From positions 784,403 through 825,785 of the forward strand of contig BFEA01000583.1 in assembly GCA_003427395.1 (NCBI GenBank): a stretch of 41,383 nucleotides of DNA. Reading direction: 5' to 3'. The position numbers and the translations under genes are program-made. This DNA comes from Chara braunii. Its lineage: Eukaryota; Streptophyta; Charophyceae; Charales; Characeae. Below, one piece after another: positions 32,483 through 41,383 of this stretch (its first letter is position 1; each line of letters opens with the position of its first letter). Under the pieces are notes generated by a model. It saw only the letters and a program-made list of their open reading frames with translations, did no database searches and was not told where the DNA came from.

Positions 32483-32739
32483 GTAAGTGGCCCCCCTCGT
32501 TAATGACCGGGCTGTCAGGAGAGAGGGAGGGGAAAGAGGAAAAGAGAAAGAGGGATAGAGAGGAGGGGGGAGAGAGTGGGAGAGCTAGACTGAGAGAGGT
32601 AGAGAGATCAGCCGCTGCCTCCCCCCTTCTCCCCTCCTGCCTTTCCCAGCTCCCATGCGGCCCTCCGTTGCCCACCAAGCCCCTCATGCCCTGCCTTCTG
32701 TTTTTTGTCCTTGCCTCCTGCCATCGCCATTCGGACGTT

Positions 32740-32793
<54 letters not shown>

Positions 32794-33011
32794 ACCACCC
32801 TCCCTCACCTCTTCTGCCCTCCTTACCCATGTGCCTGTTCTTCCCACCCTAGGATGGGTGCCTCCATTTACTCTCCCTGCTTCCTTTTCTGTTTTTCTTC
32901 CTCCCATGCCTAAGTTCCCCATGTCTGTTCTCCCCACCCTCCGGCGACTGCCTCCATCTTACTTTCCCAGCCTCCTTTTCTGTTTTTGTTTTGCCCTTCC
33001 ACTGTCACGAC

Positions 33012-33074
<63 letters not shown>

Positions 33075-33326
33075 GCTACCCTCCCCCATCTACTCTGCCC
33101 TCCGTCCCCATGTGCTTGTTCTTCCCACCCTACGATGGGTGCCTCTATCTCACTCTCCCTGCCTCCTTTTCTGTTTTTCTTCGTCCCATCTCCTTTCCCC
33201 AGCTTCCCCATGCTGTGCCTGTTCTCCCTACCCTCTGGCGACTGCCTCCATCTTACTTCAATTGCCTTTTGCCTTCCTCTGTCGTGGCTTGAACGTGTGC
33301 GCACACTCTTGCGAGAGAGAGAGAGA

Positions 33327-33359
<33 letters not shown>

Positions 33360-36300
33360 GCATCATCCATCATATTTTTGTTTTGCGGTTGACCCCTTTT
33401 GGCGTCAATTTTGCATTGGGCCGAACAGATCCATCTGGCTGTACAGCTGTCCTGGGTGTCTGGCGGGATATCCTGGATACTTGGGAGGGGCCCAGATGCC
33501 CAGGCCGGTTAGAGCTTAAATTTCCTGTGTTCCCATCGTGTGCAGTGAACACAGCGAACCTGGTTAAAAATTGCAGCCTTGGTGTTTGTTTTGAAGGTAT
33601 GGGAATGGACCCACTGACGTTTCGGACATTTGTTTTTGTCGCTCATTTCATGTCATGCCGGCTTGTTCGACTGCTGTGTGGGGGGCTCGTGCCTTGCTGA
33701 GGTTGAAAGCTGACAGTATTATGCACAAGTTGAGAATTGTTTCCAATTTTAGTGATCGATAAGTATTGTCTCATATCCTGAATTTTATTAACCATCTGGT
33801 CATGTCCTGTGCCTTCTTCTGTGTGGTCTACTCTTATTCGGCCTCTGTCACAAATCGTCTTGCAACAGCCCTCGATCACTGGTGCGTCCTTCAATGCCTC
33901 TTGGATTCTCCTCGACTACACCGAGATTCGCTGGTGACAAGGGAAAGGCATCAGGTCGTTCTGCTGGTGGAAAGAAGGTTTGTGCCTGGAACACCTCATC
34001 TATGTTGGTCCTGTTGTTTGTTTCTATGCCCTGTCAGATGCACTCTTTGCTTGCACGGGCTTGTCTTTGATGAACATCAGTCGAGTTTGGGAGCAATCAT
34101 GAATCCTTAGTTTCATATCGTGTGCTTCCTGAATCGGAACCATTTATCCAGAGTCATGGCCTTTACAGGACCATTTATCCAGAGTCATGGCGTTTACAGT
34201 TCTGTTGGTACTGTGAGCTGTGACCTACGACTGCTATGATTCTTTAAGGAAAACAAGCAAGAGCGAAATGACAGAATTCCAAATTGCAACGTCACATAGT
34301 CGTGAGCTGTCCAGAAAGCAGGAATGCACCAATTTCGCACCAAAAGGAGACCAAAGCAAGGAACTCGATTGTCAACTCAGCCTTGTCTTGCCACCATCGA
34401 CAATGTGTTCAATGTATCTTCTCCTAATTGGCGTTGAGTGCCCAGACTACGATCACACAACTCCGGTATTGGCCTAACCTTTTTTTCTTTCTTTCTTTCT
34501 TTTTGGTATTGGGCTTTGCTATTGACGATGCAACTGGAAAACTACAGCAGCAGACCCCGAACATGCAGATGTCACATATGCAGACCTCTGTGACATACGT
34601 GCCCTCTGTCCTCTGTCTTGCCCTCCTCTAGTTCACCCTCGTCTTCACCCTCACGCTCTTCCTCCAACCGAAGACGATCACCATACCCTTCCGACCTCCC
34701 TCTTGCCCAAGCCCGACTACGGAGGCAGGACAATGGCGCTGCTACCATGCAGCGCCCACCACCTGCACCCGTGCTCGCCCAACACTCGTGCGTGCGGCCT
34801 CTGAGCGCTAATACCAGCAGCGCTGCGGCATGACACACAATTGTCTGAATGCCTCACCACGAGGCAGGCACTTTCCTTTATGGATAGTGCTTGCAGCTTC
34901 TTTCTGCCTTGGCCTGTTCGTCGGAGTTCCCAGAAGTTTCACGTTGGGCCAAAGTGTCTGTGCCCAGGCCCGATTCAGACAGCGGCCTGGGTGTGAAGAA
35001 GTTAGGCCAACCTAACTATGTGTTATCACTCCAAGTGTTTGCTGCATCCTGATTGGCTCATGGCCGAAGTGTGATGTCGCGACTGGATTCTTATTGGTCT
35101 GTGGCCATTGTGCGACATGTCGGCCTCTAGGCTTCTGCTGTACACGCCCAGGGACTTCAACAAATTGCGCCATGGGCTCCATTCGGTTGCAAGGCTCAAC
35201 TGCCCAACCTGGCTCCCAAATGTTTGCTGTGATCTGATTGGCCGGTTGGCCTCCTTCCACGTTGCTATCTGGACGAGCCTGGAAGGCTGACGGCCTCGGT
35301 CACACATGTAGTGCCCTGTAACCAACTGGGACCAAGTAACTGCCTGGTGTGAGGCCTAGGTTCACTAAACTCACAAACAGACCTCGTCGACGATCCAGGC
35401 CGACATATGGATTCCAACAAGCGCTATTTCAGCTCCTTTTGTCTAGTCACATTGGCCTCTATTCAGGCATGGGTGCGTATATGCAGGCTCGCCTTCACTT
35501 AGTGTGGGCAAGACCTTTTTCCAGCACTGTGGAGGGACTAGAATCCTCGCAATTGGCGAGAGGGACACAACAGAGAGAGATCCCAGTGGGATGGTATCTT
35601 CGGGTCACTACCTTCTCTTAAGCCACCAGTACTTGGGCCAGCTATTGATGACGAGCCTCAAAACGCCCTCTGCGCCAGGTTTTGCCGAACCTCCATCGGG
35701 ACAATTTTCTATTTTCTTTTTTGGCTGGTGCCTCCAGCCATTGTGGTCCGGTAGTCCCGAAGCCGTAAGACACGGCATGTTAACGAGGCAGGCCCATGGC
35801 AGATGTGTGGGCCAAGTACTGGTGGTTTAATGGAAGCTCGCCTTTCCTCTTTCGCTGTCCTTTGTGTCCTGTGATGCTGTCGTCTCGTGAAGTGTGGAGA
35901 TCATTGGTTCTCCCGTCACTGTATTACTAATGTTTTTTTGAATGTCAATCTCCATTGTAATGGCGGGGATGTTGCCAAACTGGTTGGATCTCTGCTATTT
36001 CATATTGTGCACGTGCCGTTGTTGTTGATGCCAGCAGCAACTGCTCATCAGCTCCGCATCAGAATCGAATGCAGAATTGATGACCTCACAATGTTCGTCA
36101 ATTCTGCAACGAATCCTCTTGGTTGTGCCTTCTTCCACTCATCAAGATGGTGAATGGATTGATTATAATTGGTGAACGACGTATGGTGACTGGTTTCATT
36201 GCTTGTTTTTCCCGCCTCTGTTTCTCTGTGCTTACCCCCATTATCGAGTATGAATTTAATTAATACGTCAACATGTTACACATTATCAGCCTCTGATGGG

Positions 36301-36382
36301 CCCAACATGTTACAGACATTGTCAGCCTTTTTGCAATCTTCATCATGTTCCTCGGAAAACTATTGGGAGAGAGGAAGGGAGG

Positions 36383-36433
<51 letters not shown>

Positions 36434-38287
36434 TAATATCTAGTAACTTTCTAGTTTATATTTCCATGTGTGCGACTTGACTGGTTGGTGTATTCACATG
36501 AATGGCAGCGAGAGGATTTTGTTCTTGGAGCTGCGAGGACACAATCCTTTTTATTATGTCCACAGCATAGGCAGTGATATTGACGAGTTGCTGGTTGCAT
36601 ATTTTGGCTACAGGCCCGTACTCTGGAGGACTTGCAGCGGGAACTGGCAATTGCCGAGAGTGAGATAGTGGAGTTGAGGTTGAGGCGGAAGGAGTGTAAA
36701 TTCATTGTACAGGGAGCAGAGGAGCGTCAGAAGGAGGCTGAGAAGCAGGCACAGAAGTTACGACAAGAGGTAGAAATGTTGAAGGCAAGGGAGAATGTGT
36801 TCATGGCGAGGGTTGACCGCTTGGAGAACGAAACAAAGCATGCCAAGGAAGAGGTGGCGATGCTGGAAGCCTCTGTGGCTGTGTCCAATGCTCAGAACAC
36901 AGAGCGAGTGAGAGCTGTTGAGAATGAATGGAGGGAAGAGGTTGTGTTCCGCGACAGGAGGATAAAGGAATTGGAGGACAAGGTTCGGGAGAAAGAGGTT
37001 GAGATTGAGAGCTGGATCAGGGAAGTTGAAGAACGAGACCGGAGGGTCAAGGATAAAGAGGAGGACATACGGAGCCTGAAGGTGAAAATCGCAACAGCAG
37101 AAGGTGAAGTAAGCCGAGGCAGGGAAAAGTACCGAGAGATTCAGAAAGAGATCGAGAGAGGCGCACAGCGATGGCAGGAGCTTTTGTCGAGTAAGGATGA
37201 GGAGGTTCTGGCATTGATGAGGGAGAAAGCGAGGTGGAGAGAGGATTTGCAGGCCATGGAGAGACAAGTAGAAGCTGGAGAGCAGAAAGTGCAAGATGTG
37301 CAGGGGGAGTTGCTGAGGGTGGGAGGAGAGGTTGCTAGAGTGGAGATGGAAAAGTCTGAGTTATTGGGAAGGCTAGACGAGCGGACACGGGAGCTTGGTC
37401 TTGCACGTGAAGAATGTGGGAGGCTAAGAAGGGACGCAGAAGACCTTAAGATGCTGCTTGCTGATAAAGGTGCTGAAACACAGTGTGTGGAGAACGAGGT
37501 TCAAAGAATTCGACGAGAATGTGAGCGGTTGCTGGCAGAGATAGAGGTGAAGAAAGTGCAGATGGATGAACTTCAGTGGCGTCTACACAGGGAGGAATCA
37601 AGAGCCTGTAAGATGGAGGAAGACGTTGATTCCATGCGAGTGATTGTCGAGGAAGAGAAGGAGAGAACAAAACAAGCAAAGGTTAGAGAAGCAGAGGCGC
37701 AGGAAACAGCTTCTCGTGTCATGGAAAAATTTCGAACACTAGCAGAATCGGTGGGCATGCAGGAGACGAGGATCGAGGCAACGAAGAAGCAACTGGTGGT
37801 TGAGCTAGAGGAGAAGAGAAGGATCGAGCAGAAGAACAAGCTTCTGGAGGTTATGCTGAAAGCCAGGCAAGCTCTTTCTGCTGAAGGAGGTGGTGATGTG
37901 AATGGTGCACAAGTGTATACTGATGATCTGATCTCGCAGCTGATTGAGGAGAAGGCCAAAGTGGAGGCGGCAGAACGGAAGATTCTCACCTTGGAAGCAA
38001 AACTGAGAGCTCTGGAGGAGGACCCAAAGGTGGGACACGAAGCTGGAAGAAAGACTCCAAGAGGTGATTCGGAGGTTGGGCATATGTGGGGCCAGGATTT
38101 GCGAAGAACGGCACAAACCCACCGGAGTGTTTCTATATCCCCAAAGGGAGAGGTGGGGAGGAGTTTCTCCGCACGAACAGCAAAAGTAGTGCAGGAGAGC
38201 CACCCAGAAGGAAAGAATGGGACTGAGGTCTGGACTGGAGAGGGAGGGCAGATGGTCACTCTGAGGGAAGCTCCGGTGTTCCCGGAG
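31962..38287 (+). CDS. Coiled-coil protein gene (three joined exons)
   Basis: Joining 31962-32482, 33869-33977 and 36614-38287 restores one frame of 768 codons: exon 1 ends two bases into a codon, exon 2 supplies the third, and exons 2 and 3 join in phase 0. Residues 1-174 are basic, Ser-rich and probably disordered. Residues 175-210 are a Gly/Ser/Lys linker with GFSSTTPRFAG. Residues about 213-677 are almost continuous coiled coil, rich in Glu, Lys, Arg and Gln with heptad Leu/Val/Met and no Pro. Residues 678-768 are a basic Ser/Thr tail with an S-P site (SVSISPKG). No motor, kinase or membrane segment is visible. The layout (short PG/TPRF-like N-terminal motif then long coiled coil) recalls HMMR/RHAMM and sperm-tail PG-rich proteins, but this is inferred from organisation, not established homology. 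A structural, microtubule- or axoneme-associated role is likely. The 3' end is unresolved. Confidence 0.75.
32742..32791. repeat. (GA)n microsatellite
   Basis: About 25 GA units, the first tract in intron 1 and the left edge of the duplicated intronic segment. Confidence 0.97.
33014..33072. repeat. (GA)n microsatellite
   Basis: About 29 GA units at the start of the second copy of the intronic segment. Confidence 0.97.
33312..33360. repeat. (GA)n microsatellite, interrupted
   Basis: GA repeat with two GATA interruptions, at the right end of the duplicated intronic segment. Confidence 0.95.
33869..33977 (+). CDS. Coiled-coil gene, exon 2
   Basis: Lies between GCAACAG and GTTTGT. Its first base completes the split codon from exon 1 (Asn), and the remaining 108 bases encode 36 residues: a PRSLVRPSMPLGFSSTTPRF segment then AGDKGKASGRSAGGKK. 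Phase agreement on both sides and a non-random composition support it. FSSTTPRF resembles the (F)G(S)STPRF stretch common in sperm-tail PG-rich proteins. Confidence 0.65.
34139..34200 (+). repeat. 31-bp tandem duplication
   Basis: ACCATTTATCCAGAGTCATG at 34139 recurs at 34170, each followed by GC(C/G)TTTACAG. Confidence 0.95.
36388..36430. repeat. (GA)n microsatellite
   Basis: About 21 GA units preceded by a GGGA-rich run (36371-36387), within intron 2. Confidence 0.97.
36614..38287 (+). CDS. Coiled-coil gene, exon 3 (coiled-coil domain)
   Basis: A single 1,674-base exon encodes 558 residues in phase 0 at both ends, starting after CTACAG and ending GAG|GTAAGC. It starts ARTLEDLQRELAIAESEIVE and continues as charged heptad repeats. 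EVEIESWIREVEERDRRVK and ERKILTLEAKLRALEEDP are typical stretches. From about residue 467 of the exon the heptads stop and a Gly/Arg/Ser/Thr tail follows. Frames on the opposite strand are long only because the sense codons are purine-biased. This is the strongest coding evidence in the window. Confidence 0.9.
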
Positions 38288-38591
38288 GTAAGCCTAAATA
38301 TGTATCAAAAGGTTGTCCACTTGTCGTGACTACCAGCAGGTGGTGAGGAGTGTACATTGCAAATGAAAGAATGAAAGGCACGGGGAGATCTTTTGCATAC
38401 TGCGACGATTGCCATTCTATCAGGCCATGCCATCGCAGATCCCCCTGACCACTCTCCTGTTGACAGGGATGGTGCACTTACCGTGGACCACGTGGAGGTG
38501 GGTTGAGGGTCCGTGCCTGCCACCTGAAACTGCCCCCCTTACACACTTGGGAGACAAACACACTAACACACACAGAAAGACACACAGAAAA

Positions 38592-38594
<3 letters not shown>

Positions 38595-38664
<70 letters not shown>
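38595..38664. repeat. (GA)n microsatellite
   Basis: About 35 GA units after a CACACAGA-rich lead-in, in the intron downstream of exon 3. Confidence 0.97.
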
Positions 38665-38666
<2 letters not shown>

Positions 38667-38718
38667 GAAACAGCCGGCTTTCCTCTCTTCTATGGCCTCA
38701 TATTCCTTGCTCATGCAG

Positions 38719-38925
38719 ATAGGAATCTTTTGGTTGTGCCTACTGAGAGGGATGGTTCTCTGTGTGTCCTGGAAATCGACCCACAACATATATCTGGCTC
38801 CGTGTATCACGGGTTCTTATCAGGATGAATCCCTCCAGTCTTGGACAGCAACAAATGACAAGGGCTTTGGAACGATCTGCAGCGTGAAGTTGAATGCCAG
38901 AGAGGAGATATCTTCAGAAGTGTGG
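38719..38925 (+). CDS. Candidate exon 4 of coiled-coil gene
   Basis: A strong acceptor (pyrimidine tract then CTCATGCAG) ends at 38718 and a donor, TGG|GTGAGA, follows 38925; the segment is phase 0 to 0. A shorter version starts at 38824 after TCTTATCAG and encodes DESLQSWTATNDKGFGTICS and beyond. In a different phase the first half reads RNLLVVPTERDGSLCVLEID and ends in TGA 38826-38828; that reading is in phase if a 31-nt exon 38467-38497 (GACAG|...|GTGGGT) is used, giving an 814-residue protein. I cannot choose between these. Confidence 0.35.
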
Positions 38926-39015
38926 GTGAGAGGGCATGCCAAGACTTAACCTTCGGTCCTGATCGGGACAAATGTGCTGAAACTTGAATCCACTTTTCTG
39001 CATGCTGCATTTGAG

Positions 39016-39117
39016 TTGCACCAATTGTCATACATCGACCATGCTAGTCTACTTATTAAAGGGACTACCAAGCGCAACATCCCAAACAAATTTGGCTCCG
39101 TTGGGTGTTTTGAACAG
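39016..39117 (+). CDS. Candidate exon 5 of coiled-coil gene
   Basis: Between GCATTTGAG and GTGATG, phase 0 to 0, 34 codons. The peptide ends KGTTKRNIPNKFGSVGCFEQ. FGS followed by an aromatic and, in the next candidate exon, GPGYYD matches the order seen in sperm-tail PG-rich (SHIPPO) repeats. The acceptor is only moderate. Confidence 0.3.
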
Positions 39118-39392
39118 GTGATGTACGTCTTATTGGTTGGTCGATCACACGGCCAGCCTTACAAATTCCCTGATTAAATTCATCAATTGTGTCTGTGCAT
39201 ATTATGTAGGAAATTGGTCCTTTTTAAATGTTGGATGACGAGGCAATGCTATTGGATTTTCGGGAGTGCCACAGGAAGTGGACAGGGGAAAAGGGTGAAG
39301 TATCATCGTGTTGATGTAACATAATAATCGGTGTCATGTTTACCGAAATGGCGGTTCGTACTGTAGTTCATTCATATGTTGCATTCTGACAG

Positions 39393-39472
39393 GGACCTGG
39401 ATATTATGATAGACGGTTAGTCCATGGGTCAGAAGACCAGGAAGATTTTATTGCTTTTCCCCAAGATGGCAG
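39393..39472 (+). CDS. Candidate exon 6, GPGYYD motif
   Basis: Flanked by TTCTGACAG and GTCAGT. Phase 0 in, two bases over at the end. It encodes GPGYYDRRLVHGSEDQEDFI followed by AFPQDG. GPGYYD is close to the PGPGxYD core of SHIPPO repeats (Pfam family of sperm-tail PG-rich repeats). With the preceding candidate exon it reads GCFEQ-GPGYYD. Short motif, so the assignment is tentative. Confidence 0.4.
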
Positions 39473-39592
39473 GTCAGTGATGCTGGGGAACGTGCTGCAA
39501 TCTACATCTGGCAGCTCGTATCAATCGATCAAGGGGACATCTGGATCTGGTTAAGCACTCTATTGTGATGCAGTCGACTCTAATTTGTGGAG

Positions 39593-39780
39593 GTTTGTTC
39601 CCCCTCACGTGCACATCCCTTGCAAAGGATTGGGGGCATTTATCGGAAGTCTGGCAGAGCCCCGAGATCCAGTTTTCGAATCAGAATACCAGATTCGGAG
39701 GTCCTCGCTGGAGTGGAGCACATGGATTGTCGAAGCAGCCTCTAGGTGGAATTTTGTGACAGCCACTGTTGATCGAAATG
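39593..39780 (+). CDS. Candidate exon 7 of coiled-coil gene
   Basis: Starting after GTGGAG, its first base completes the Arg codon left by the previous segment; it ends AAATG|GTGAGG with one base over. Encodes FVPPHVHIPCKGLGAFIGSL, then LAEPRDPVFESEYQIRRSSL and more. Another phase-compatible acceptor at 39660 gives a different frame (PEIQFSNQNTRFGGPRWSG), also SHIPPO-like. The acceptors are weak, so the boundary is unresolved. Confidence 0.3.
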
Positions 39781-39899
39781 GTGAGGGTTGGTGAGTTGGT
39801 TGTCTACCCTGTGTCCAAAATACAATGACAGTGATTAAGTGCTCTTCCGTACATTATTTGGTTTCTGAAGCGAACCATGATAAAGTGAGTTCAATGCCA

Positions 39900-40090
39900 A
39901 GGCCTAGCCGCTGGATACTATGAAAGGTGGAAGCTCATAGTTGTCAGCGGGGTTAGACTGTTACACCTGTCGGAGTCAGTTTTTGGTCCGGCTAATGGAA
40001 TATTGAACCACGTGTTATGAAAAGGTGATCAGCTGTTAGAGGGTTTTAGACTGTGACCTGTCAGAGTGAGTTTCTGGTCTCTGTCTAGGG
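39900..40090 (+). repeat. Imperfect ~80-bp direct duplication
   Basis: The segment from TCATAGTTGTCAGCGGGGTTAGACTG (about 39935) through CTGTCGGAGTCAGTTTTTGG is repeated, diverged, from about 40028 through CTGTCAGAGTGAGTTTCTGG. Non-coding; probably intronic if the downstream exons are real. Confidence 0.6.
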
Positions 40091-40410
40091 TGTCAATTTG
40101 AAGTGTTGTATGTAGGGTTGCTATTGTAACAGACTCAAGTGACCGTCTGCTCTCTGCAGAAGGCAATAATGTTTACCTTTAGGAATGGACGGGGCGGCCT
40201 CGTATATATGGGGAACACAGGTAGGGTAGTGGAGGTGTTTAGCCTGATCCAGCGACGGCAATTGGATATGCTTACATTTGTGAGAAAAGAATAAAAGGCC
40301 CACTACGTGATGAGAACTTTGCCAACGTATTTTAAGCCTTGTATGGTCCACCCAGGTCTGTCATTTGACCTGTGATGTGTTTTTGTGTAATAGGGTATTT
40401 GGATTTCCAG

Positions 40411-40637
40411 GTTCTACCGAGAGCATGGGAGGCCAGGGTTGTCCAGGAGAGCTCAGAAGTGGATCTAACACGTTACTCCAAAATGGGAGAGAGCCCTATT
40501 TGGTTGGGGCAACACACAGTCCAATTCACTGGCAATCCCCTTCGGTGACATTGGGATTCTGCACGCAGTTGGACTTCAATAAAGATCAGTCATGGAACTG
40601 TCTTGTCGATGTTGGAAGTGTCTGTTCCTCCCGTTGA
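40411..40637 (+). CDS. Candidate last exon of coiled-coil gene
   Basis: After GGATTTCCAG, its first two bases complete a Gly codon from the 39780 donor; the frame then runs 74 codons to TGA 40635-40637 (STESMGGQGCPGELRSGSNT then LLQNGREPYLVGATHSP). If the whole chain is right the protein would be about 1,000-1,035 residues. A possible extra exon at 40161-40220 (CTCTGCAG to GTAGGG) does not fit the phase. Confidence 0.3.
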
Positions 40638-41264
40638 TCTGGGGGCTCGGGGTCTGTTGGTCTCTTCGCATTGTTGCACTCTGAATTTTGTGCGTGGCTG
40701 TGCTAGGCTCGTGGAAATCCGTCGCACCTCTGTTGAGAGTAGAATGGTAAAAAGAGAAGGGTGTGAAATCTCTTTCCCAAACCCTAATTCCTTTGACATG
40801 GTCCCTTGCTGCAAGCCCGCATTTTTTTTCCATTTAGAGGTGAGAGAGTGTATCTGTCATGTCCACTTGCTACAGCAGTGTGATGTACAGGTTCTTTATC
40901 CTCTACAAGTGATCCCCTTCTGCTTAGTATACTCTACTGGGGTGCGGGACTCGTGCCCCTTTAGCCACCACCAGTACTTTCAGACCTCTTGTTCCGGAAG
41001 CGGATTTGGGCTGTGTGCTGAAAACAAATGAAGTGGCACGGACGCTTTTTTTCTACACTTTTTTTTGCATGCGACACCAGTCACTTGGGTCTGGCAGGCG
41101 GGGCCCCAAAGGACAAAGCACTTTAACGGCCAGGTTGGAAAATAACGGCGGTTTAATGTAACAAGTCGGCCCGCAGCAGGCTACGCCTGCAGCACACGTC
41201 TTCGTGGCCTGTCTTTTGCCAGGTCCTTTTGCCAGGTCTCACAAAGCAGAGAGCAAGTGTAATG

Positions 41265-41265
<1 letters not shown>
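40638..41265. other. Possible 3' UTR or intergenic
   Basis: No further exon is convincing. A T-rich stretch lies near 41047-41066. AATAAA-like signals are not obvious immediately downstream of 40637. Confidence 0.4.

Positions 41266-41349
<84 letters not shown>
41266..41349. repeat. (CT)n microsatellite
   Basis: About 42 CT units near the right edge. It is CT on the + strand, the opposite sense to the tracts inside the gene. Confidence 0.97.
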
Positions 41350-41353
<4 letters not shown>

Positions 41354-41383
41354 GGCGGCCCTTCTGCATGTCCTGGCCCATCG

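Larger units (their letters stand above)
32483..33868 (+). other. Intron 1, pyrimidine-rich with GA tracts
   Basis: Starts GTAAGT and ends CTTGCAACAG. It holds three (GA)n tracts (32742-32791, 33014-33072, 33312-33360) and a duplicated segment of about 270-300 bases: each tract is followed by CT-rich sequence containing CTCTGCCCTCC, CCCATGTGC(C/T)TGTTCTTCCC, GATGGGTGCCTC and GGCGACTGCCTCCATCTTAC. No exon inside is compelling; 33548-33570 after GTGTGCAG is a weak candidate. Confidence 0.65.
33978..36613 (+). other. Intron 2 of coiled-coil gene
   Basis: About 2.6 kb, GTTTGT to TTTTGGCTACAG. It contains a 31-bp tandem duplication at 34139, a (CTTT)n stretch near 34484-34503, related CCAAT-type segments near 35040 and 35220, and a (GA)n tract at 36388. 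A Ser/Arg-rich frame at 34632-34833 after CCTCTAG could be an alternative exon, but its phase does not fit exons 2 and 3 and it ends in a stop. Confidence 0.55.

Noticed and set aside
34632-34833. Ser/Arg-rich exon in intron 2 of the coiled-coil gene
   Set aside because: Has a good acceptor, but its phase does not fit the flanking exons, it ends in TGA and lacks a good donor. It could be a rare alternative exon.
36758-38259. Long minus-strand frames opposite exon 3
   Set aside because: They are shadows of purine-rich sense codons; the products are Ser/Phe/Leu low-complexity.

Overview
The window is nuclear DNA from a large, intron-containing, repeat-rich eukaryotic genome. There are no operons, prokaryotic gene packing, rRNA or recognisable tRNA genes. 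Long (GA)n/(CT)n tracts, several unrelated minisatellites, decayed retroelements, N placeholders (3648-3649, 7881) and a 77-base G run point to a draft assembly. A plant-type tRNA-iMet primer-binding-site remnant, LTR-like repeats carrying a CGGGAAGCGCTGCCGAAATT motif, and a LINE with a plant-style zinc-binding tail suggest the green lineage. My best guess is a charophyte alga such as Chara; this is inference, not proof.

Layout. 1-720: poly-G, then purine-rich low-complexity DNA. 0.72-6.5 kb: intergenic DNA with a 240-bp tandem duplication built round a palindrome, a MITE-like foldback element, two dispersed repeat families and long CT tracts. 6.5-9.2 kb: a 30-bp tandem array, then six copies of a hairpin repeat with covarying stems, then a five-copy repeat alternating between two unit types; the last two resemble parts of one LTR or non-coding retroelement region. 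9.2-17 kb: old intergenic or retroelement DNA, with one 149-codon open frame that may be a gag fragment. 17.0-18.6 kb: four different minisatellites side by side. 19.2-20.4 kb: the 3' part of a dead LINE. 20.4-31.9 kb: repeats (116-bp duplication, 45-bp-arm inverted repeat, a decayed satellite of about 300-490 bp) with little evidence of coding, apart from two phase-compatible candidate exons.

The only convincing host gene is on the + strand from 31,962. Three exons (31962-32482, 33869-33977, 36614-38287) join in phase with GT-AG borders. They encode at least 768 residues: a basic Ser-rich head, a short Gly/Ser/Lys linker containing GFSSTTPRFAG, a coiled coil of about 465 residues, and a basic Ser/Thr tail. 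Its 3' end is uncertain. Five further GT-AG segments up to 40,637 can be chained in phase and include a GPGYYD motif like sperm-tail PG-rich (SHIPPO) repeats, which would suit an axonemal or microtubule-associated coiled-coil protein in an organism with flagellated sperm. Its introns carry five (GA)n tracts, all GA on the sense strand.
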